Below, piece after piece: positions 59,396 to 64,000 of a DNA stretch of 64,000 nucleotides (positions are counted from its first letter, which is position 1; every line of letters begins with the position of its first letter). The stretch lies in contig JADKDM010000023.1 in the NCBI GenBank assembly GCA_016714565.1, positions 31,888-95,887 of the forward strand. Reading direction: 5' to 3'. Position numbers and translations under genes: made by a program. This DNA comes from Candidatus Villigracilis propinquus (lineage in GTDB: Bacteria; Chloroflexota; Anaerolineae; Anaerolineales; Villigracilaceae). The notes under the pieces were generated by a model. The model saw only the letters and a program-made list of their open reading frames with translations. It was not told where the DNA came from and did no database searches.

Positions 59396-60118
59396 TTACT
59401 TGATCGCGTACATCACACTGACGGTTACTGAGATCGCCAGTTGACCGGGTTGGATCGGCACCACTGCGGCATTTGTGGCAACTCCACCGCCGCCGCCCTT
59501 GCCTTCAAAATAGGCCACGGGGCTGCTTTCGTAGAAGCTGATGGTTTGAATGTCCGCGAGGGAAACGCCAGCGGTATCAGCCAATTCCTGAGCCTGTGTC
59601 TTGGCATCTGTCACGGCGATGGCGCGGGCTTCCTTCACTGCGGCGGATTTGTCGGCCACATCGAACTGAATGCTATAGATGTTATTCGCGCCCGCGCTGA
59701 CGGCGGAATCGAGCAGGTCGCCGAGGCCGTCCAGGTTGCGCACGGTCACATTGACGGTGTTATCCACCACATAATTGGTGCCTGTGATCACGCTCATTTC
59801 ATCGTAGGTCGGGTTCGACCAGATGCTGAAGTTGGTGGTGTGGATATCCTTCTCGTCCACGCCCGCCGCCTTGATGGCTTCGATGACCGCGTTGGACTGT
59901 TCCTTGTTCGTCGCAACGGCTTCCGAAGCGCTCGAGCTTTGGGTATTCACACCGATGTTGATGTAAGCAATGTCTGGGGTCAGGTAGACCTGACCCACGC
60001 CGTTCACACTTAAAGTGCGCAGGTTTGCAGGCGCTTCCTGATTAATGGTGGTCGGCCCGCAAGCGCTCAATACGAGGGCGAAGGCCAAAAGGGCAAAAGC
60101 AAAAAATTTAGTACGCAT
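59396..60118 (-). CDS. SIMPL-domain (DUF541) lipoprotein
   Basis: A 240-residue exported lipoprotein (lipobox VLSAC near residue 20) with a SIMPL/DUF541 domain: LSVNGVGQVYLTPDIAYINIGV at the start, KAAGVDEKDIHTTNFSIW in the middle and LAISVTVSVMYAIK at the end. The family forms periplasmic or surface ring-like assemblies, with unclear function and links to oxidative stress. AAGGAGA is the ribosome site. Confidence 0.9.
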   Translation of the reverse strand: MRTKFFAFALLAFALVLSACGPTTINQEAPANLRTLSVNGVGQVYLTPDIAYINIGVNTQSSSASEAVATNKEQSNAVIEAIKAAGVDEKDIHTTNFSIWSNPTYDEMSVITGTNYVVDNTVNVTVRNLDGLGDLLDSAVSAGANNIYSIQFDVADKSAAVKEARAIAVTDAKTQAQELADTAGVSLADIQTISFYESSPVAYFEGKGGGGGVATNAAVVPIQPGQLAISVTVSVMYAIK

Positions 60119-60233
60119 GGTTATCTCCTTGTTATTTGTAATCCCAGATAAGACGCCCCCTTTCTCAAAAAGTTCCCTTGTATTTTAGTTCATTTACGAC
60201 TAAAATTTTGCACAAATGTTCTAATAGGAAACC

Positions 60234-61433
60234 ATGCCAATTAATTATCAGGAAATTTACACGCAGATCAAACAGGTTGGTCAGGGTGCAAAGGAAAGAA
60301 GAAAGAAGAAAGAGGAAGCGCAGGAACTGGCAAAGACCCTGCTCGAAACCTATTCTTCTGAACTGGACTTTCTACGCTCGAAAGTGGAATCTGCCAAAGG
60401 GGTGGACGCCAACATCCGTTGCGCTGTCCCGTTGGATGAAGCGCTCGCCTCTCGCTTCGCGTACCCGATGCCTGATTCTGTTATCCAAGCCACACTCATC
60501 GCCGCTGACGGTTCTCAAGCCATCGCGGACCGGCACAGCCCGGTGCAATTTTGCGTCATCAACGTGGGGGCGATCGCCATGAGACCGAATTCTGGTGAAA
60601 CCCCAGCCGTGGAAGTGGAAAGCGAATTATTCTTCGGCGACGCCATCGAAGAGAACGGACTCACCACCGATGGCGGAGTCGCCCTGCGGCGTGACCTTGC
60701 CGAGCGCAGCGTCATCGAAAAGATGAGCAAAGGAATGAAAGGCTCGGTCGTTTCGTTTACCGACGGTACGCTCGAAATCTTTCGTGCCAAAGATATTGAT
60801 AATGCCAACATGTACCGCAACACCGTCGACAAGTACATCTCCGTCCTCTCGCGCTTGCAGGGACGGGGCATCATCTCAGCAGGGTATATTGACAAACCCT
60901 CTTCCAGCCTGGTCGTCAAACTTCTCGAACTGACCCAGATCACCATTCCTGAAGATATGGAAAAACTGCGTAATGCGCCGCCGCTCAAATACGTCACAGA
61001 TCGGTGGCTGTTCGGCTACAACAACAAATTATTCCAACTGTTGCCTCCCGGTCACCGCTCGGCGATCTTCAAGATCCAATCCAGTTCAGAGAAGAGCTAC
61101 AAAGGCGTGCTCGAATTGCACTTTTTCTATCTAAACGTCGGCATCGAGGGACATCCGTGGCCTGTGCGGGTTGAAATCCCGCGCTGGGTGGTGGATGACA
61201 ACGCGAAGTTGGATTTGCTTCACGCGGTTCTAGTCCAGCAATGCCGCATGATGGGCAGCCGACCGTATCCATATTTATTGCACCGCGCGCATGAGACGGC
61301 GGTGGTGAAGAATGAAGAGAAGCAGCAGATCGAACAGATGCTGTCACTGGAATTAAGAAGAAATAGCGAAGATGTGGACGAGGGCTCGAACAAACAGTCC
61401 GCGAAGGATTTGCAGGGAAGAACCAGACGTTAA
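60234..61433 (+). CDS. nurA: NurA-domain nuclease
   Basis: A 399-residue protein with a NurA domain: the AADGSQ motif with metal-binding Asp92, VSFTDGTLEIF as the second acidic strand, and YIDKPSSSLVV. NurA is a 5'-3' nuclease that works with the HerA translocase in DNA-end resection (best known from archaea). The last 30 residues are polar. A heptamer array at codons 21-27 encodes an ERRKKKEE patch in the N-terminal helix. AGGAA precedes the ATG. First of the nurA/HAS/herA series, separated from the next gene by a dispersed repeat. Confidence 0.9.
   Translation: MPINYQEIYTQIKQVGQGAKERRKKKEEAQELAKTLLETYSSELDFLRSKVESAKGVDANIRCAVPLDEALASRFAYPMPDSVIQATLIAADGSQAIADRHSPVQFCVINVGAIAMRPNSGETPAVEVESELFFGDAIEENGLTTDGGVALRRDLAERSVIEKMSKGMKGSVVSFTDGTLEIFRAKDIDNANMYRNTVDKYISVLSRLQGRGIISAGYIDKPSSSLVVKLLELTQITIPEDMEKLRNAPPLKYVTDRWLFGYNNKLFQLLPPGHRSAIFKIQSSSEKSYKGVLELHFFYLNVGIEGHPWPVRVEIPRWVVDDNAKLDLLHAVLVQQCRMMGSRPYPYLLHRAHETAVVKNEEKQQIEQMLSLELRRNSEDVDEGSNKQSAKDLQGRTRR
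60294..60314. repeat. heptamer array in nurA (GAAAGAA unit)
   Basis: GAAAGAA, GAAAGAA, GAAAGAG in frame near the start of nurA. Confidence 0.55.
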
Positions 61434-61435
61434 TT

Positions 61436-61557
61436 CGTCATTGCGAGGGCGCTCTTGTTCTTCGCCCGACACTTGCGCTGCACGCCAGTGCAGTGAGCAA
61501 TCTCAGACTTAATCATGAGATTGCTTCGTCGGGAAGAGCACCCTCCTCGCAATGACG
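61436..61557. repeat. full CGTCATTGCGAGG inverted-repeat element
   Basis: CGTCATTGCGAGG at the left and CCTCGCAATGACG at the right, with internal CAATCTCAGACTTAAT and GAGATTGCTTCGTCGG arms. About 122 bases, between nurA and the HAS-barrel gene. Widespread MITE-like repeats of this sequence type are known in many bacteria. Confidence 0.85.
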
Positions 61558-61568
61558 GGAGGATAACT

Positions 61569-62162
61569 ATGACACAACCAATCGAGATCGGACGTTTACT
61601 TAGCGCAGGGATTTCAGGATTCACAGCGGGCTGCCGTGTGAATCAGTTGAGCGTGCCTTCGTTCGGGGCGCTGGTCCGCGCGCCGCTGGGGGATGGGTAT
61701 CAGGTGTATGGACTCATCCACGATATTCACATTGACGATGATGGGCTGGTGCGCCAGTTGGTGACGGCGGATAATGTCAGCGCAGAAGTGATGAAGGACA
61801 ACCGCGAGCGCCGCATTGTGCCCGTGGAAATGTCCGTGCTGGCGGTGGGGTATGAGCAGGATGGCAAGGTTCATCATCTGCTGCCGCCGCGTCCGCCGCT
61901 GAGCTTGGATGTGATCTATTTGTGCGAGGATAAGGATATCGTGCGGTTTACCGAGAAGTTCGGGTATTTCCGTCATATCTTGAATGGCAAGGATGTGCCT
62001 GTAGGGGAAGTGCTCGCGGCGCATATTTTGCAGGCGGGGAAGGCGAGGGGAGTGGAAAGTGGAAAGTGGATCGAGTCCGCGACGCAGGAAGTGATTACGT
62101 TGTTGAGAGATGATTACCCAACGTTGATGAGTGTGTTGGGTGCGTTGGCGGATATTTCGTAA
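61569..62162 (+). CDS. HAS-barrel-like partner of HerA/NurA
   Basis: A 197-residue protein with an all-beta N-terminal part (FGALVRAPLGDGYQVYGLIHDI) similar in pattern to the HAS barrel found at the start of HerA-type ATPases, then a helical C-terminal half. It lies between nurA and herA, so a role as an accessory factor of that complex is likely. GGGAGG precedes the ATG at 61569. A heptamer array encodes the ESGKW segment near residue 162. I have no family name for it. Confidence 0.75.
   Translation: MTQPIEIGRLLSAGISGFTAGCRVNQLSVPSFGALVRAPLGDGYQVYGLIHDIHIDDDGLVRQLVTADNVSAEVMKDNRERRIVPVEMSVLAVGYEQDGKVHHLLPPRPPLSLDVIYLCEDKDIVRFTEKFGYFRHILNGKDVPVGEVLAAHILQAGKARGVESGKWIESATQEVITLLRDDYPTLMSVLGALADIS
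62052..62072. repeat. heptamer array in the HAS-like gene (GTGGAAA unit)
   Basis: GTGGAAA, GTGGAAA, GTGGATC in frame. Confidence 0.6.
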
Positions 62163-62173
62163 TTAGAGTTTTC

Positions 62174-62271
62174 CGTCATTGCGAGGGCGATGCTCTTCCG
62201 CCCGAAGCAATCTCGGACTTAATCATGGGATTGCTTCGTCGCAAAGAGCAAGAGCGCTCCTCGCAATGACG
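62174..62271. repeat. full CGTCATTGCGAGG inverted-repeat element
   Basis: Both ends CGTCATTGCGAGG and CCTCGCAATGACG are present with internal GAAGCAATCTC and GATTGCTTCGTC arms; 98 bases between the HAS-like gene and herA, the same family as at 61436-61557. Confidence 0.85.
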
Positions 62272-62289
62272 AATAAAGAAGAGGTTTTT

Positions 62290-64000
62290 ATGAACATACA
62301 ACGAACTCAAATTGGCTACCTCGTCGGCGGCGGATTGAAAGAGAATTTCCGCGTGCGGCTCACTGTTTCTCCGCAGGAGATGCAGGAGGGGGCGTTTGTC
62401 GTCATCCAGAGCGGACATTGGAATTATTACGGCATCGTGACGGATATCAATCTCGGCGCAACGGACCCGCGGTTTGCGGATGAGCAGACGGAGGTGCGTT
62501 TCCCTGCGCACATCGCCAAGGCGCTGCATGGACAGACGTTGTATGCGAACCTTGAGGTGCTGCCGAACCTGATGCTGGAGGTTGGTCCCGATGAAGGCAC
62601 GCCTGAGTACAAAGATTGGCAGGGAAAAATTGACGCGGGCTTGAAAGATGCGCCGCGCATTTTGCCCGTCAAGAATATTCCTCCGCACCATGCGGTTGTG
62701 TCGCTGGCGAATGAAGGGGACATTGCCGAGATCTTCGGTGACCCGAACAAGGAAAGCAATTTTGTCATCGGGTATACGCGCGAGCAGAATCATCCCGTGT
62801 GCATTGACCTGGATAAGTTCGTGCAGCGCTCGTCTGGAGTCTTCGGGGCGACGGGCACGGGCAAGTCGTTCCTGACGCGTCTGGTGCTGGCGGGGTTGAT
62901 GAAGCACAATCAGGCGGCGGTGCTGGTGCTGGACATGCACAACGAGTATGGGTTTGACGATGTGGCGTCAGACACGAAAAAAGCCGTGAAGGGATTGAAG
63001 ACCCTGTTCAAGAGCGGAGTCCGATGCGTTGGCTTGGGAGCAGGAAGCACCATCAGAGGCAATCAAGTTGACTTTAATTTGGAAATCTCCACGGGTGATA
63101 TTTCCACATCTGATATTGAAACGCTTTCACGCGAGTTGAATCTGCGCGAGACGACGCCGACGATCCTGAATGCGTTGTACACGACGTTTCGGGATAAGTG
63201 GTTCACTGAGTTTCGTTCGATGAATCGGGATACGGTTGTTTTTGAAGATGAAAGAGGAAAGAAGAAAGAGGAGCCTGCTGAAGGAAGTGTTGCGAAGTGG
63301 GCTTTGACGAACGGTGTGAATGTGATGGCGGCGGAAGCGCTTCATGACAAACTGCGACGGCTGTTCAGCCAACCCTATATCGCCGAAGGTGACGCTGCAG
63401 CGAATAACTCGATAGCGCAGATCATCCAGTCGTTGGAGGCGGGCAAGCATGTGGTGCTGTCGTTCGGCGAGCATGAGAGTGATTTGGATTATCTGCTGGT
63501 GTCGAATTTGCTGACGCGCAAGATCCGCGCGGCGTGGGAGAAGAAGACGAATGAGTTCCGCACGCACGGCAAAGCGGAGCCGAAGCCGTTGATCATTGTG
63601 GTGGAGGAGGCGCATAAACTGCTCAACCGCGAAATGGCGGCGCAGACGACCTTTGCGACCATCGTGCGCGAACTGCGCAAATATTATGTGACGCTGTTGA
63701 TCGTGGACCAGCGTCCGTCGCAGATCTATGATGAGGTGATGAGTCAGTTGGGCACGCGCATCAGCGGCTGGCTGGGCGATGACCTGGATATTCAGGCGGT
63801 GCTTTCGGGTCTTTCGGGGCGCGACTCGCTGCGCGGAATGCTGGCGCGTTTACAGCCGAAGGAGGAGGTGCTGCTGCTCGGTTGGGGTGTGCCGATGCCG
63901 CTGCCTGTGCGCTCACGCCGATATGATGAGGCGTTTTGGAAGGAGATGAGTGGGGGTGGGAAGAAATCCCGTGAGGAGAATTTGAAGGAGTTGGGGTTTG
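62290..64000 (+). CDS. herA: HerA-type DNA translocase, 3' end outside window
   Basis: A hexameric FtsK-like ATPase of the HerA/DUF87 family; 570 residues are visible and the frame is open to the right edge. An N-terminal HAS-like barrel (about 1-100) precedes the Walker A motif GATGTGKS (186-193), Walker B LIIVVEEAH (434-442) and the later LRKYYVTLLIVDQRPSQI with the sensor and arginine-finger region. HerA pumps DNA and drives NurA during end resection. No strong ribosome site; the start follows a repeat by 18 bases. A heptamer array lies in frame near codon 321. Confidence 0.93.
   Translation, partial: MNIQRTQIGYLVGGGLKENFRVRLTVSPQEMQEGAFVVIQSGHWNYYGIVTDINLGATDPRFADEQTEVRFPAHIAKALHGQTLYANLEVLPNLMLEVGPDEGTPEYKDWQGKIDAGLKDAPRILPVKNIPPHHAVVSLANEGDIAEIFGDPNKESNFVIGYTREQNHPVCIDLDKFVQRSSGVFGATGTGKSFLTRLVLAGLMKHNQAAVLVLDMHNEYGFDDVASDTKKAVKGLKTLFKSGVRCVGLGAGSTIRGNQVDFNLEISTGDISTSDIETLSRELNLRETTPTILNALYTTFRDKWFTEFRSMNRDTVVFEDERGKKKEEPAEGSVAKWALTNGVNVMAAEALHDKLRRLFSQPYIAEGDAAANNSIAQIIQSLEAGKHVVLSFGEHESDLDYLLVSNLLTRKIRAAWEKKTNEFRTHGKAEPKPLIIVVEEAHKLLNREMAAQTTFATIVRELRKYYVTLLIVDQRPSQIYDEVMSQLGTRISGWLGDDLDIQAVLSGLSGRDSLRGMLARLQPKEEVLLLGWGVPMPLPVRSRRYDEAFWKEMSGGGKKSREENLKELGF
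63250..63270. repeat. heptamer array in herA (GAAAGAG unit)
   Basis: GAAAGAG, GAAAGAA, GAAAGAG in frame, encoding ERGKKKEE, the same unit as in nurA. Confidence 0.55.

Noticed and set aside
1..64000. tRNA and rRNA genes
   Set aside because: No cloverleaf with a GTTCRANYC arm or rRNA core sequence was recognised by eye.

Overview
The window reads like a chromosomal segment of a mid-GC Chloroflexota bacterium, probably of the Anaerolineae. This is inferred from the mix of genes: NBR1-type Ig-domain lipoproteins, very large GAF/PAS signalling proteins, a HerA/NurA pair, a bacterial translin homologue, Elp3, and many promoters whose TATAAT-like box sits 6-7 bases before the start codon. No rRNA, tRNA, phage, transposase or CRISPR array was seen.

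Layout. 1-4.7 kb: an exported protein, a propeller lipoprotein, an ECF sigma/anti-sigma pair and two related membrane proteins. 4.8-8.2 kb: a DUF1800/DUF1501 pair (the second frameshifted) and a thioredoxin-fold lipoprotein. 8.3-14.4 kb: a CAP-domain lipoprotein, a frameshifted methylase-like gene, and a two-gene signalling operon with degenerate receiver domains. 14.6-17.2 kb (minus): ssb, then a very tight DUF3467 / translin / membrane protein / DNPH1-like operon. 17.2-28.3 kb: small membrane proteins, a STAS-like protein, DinB, acetyltransferase, FAD amine-oxidase-like enzyme, response regulator, flippase-like protein, YitT, Era, EamA and DUF364. 28.5-31.9 kb: Elp3, CysH and a Trm9-like methyltransferase. 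31.9-44.8 kb: a diguanylate cyclase, an uncharacterised conserved protein, a PP2C-like/propeller membrane protein, a FemAB-type acetyltransferase, two-subunit class I fumarase and a large histidine kinase. 44.8-47.7 kb: a three-gene operon ending in a PAP2 phosphatase, then a frameshifted PPC-domain gene. 47.7-54.0 kb (minus): ribokinase, two nucleoside hydrolases and a complete ECF transporter (S, T, A, A), which together look like a nucleoside uptake and salvage unit. 54-60.1 kb (minus): RecF, peptide deformylase, a CNBD/PH membrane protein, redoxin, a beta-hydroxyacid dehydrogenase and a SIMPL lipoprotein. 60.2-64 kb (plus): NurA, a HAS-barrel-like protein and HerA, which runs off the right edge.

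The most unusual signal is not a gene. Degenerate arrays of 7-base units with several unrelated consensus sequences occur at many intergenic sites and also inside coding regions (DUF1800, DUF1501 twice, the methyltransferase, NurA, the HAS protein and HerA). One array forms a perfect 15-bp palindrome within the methyltransferase gene. A second layer of short palindromes and of CGTCATTGCGAGG elements lies between genes and in places supplies stop codons. Three genes carry frameshifts that a 1- to 4-base change would repair, so either indel errors in a draft assembly or recent gene decay must be considered.
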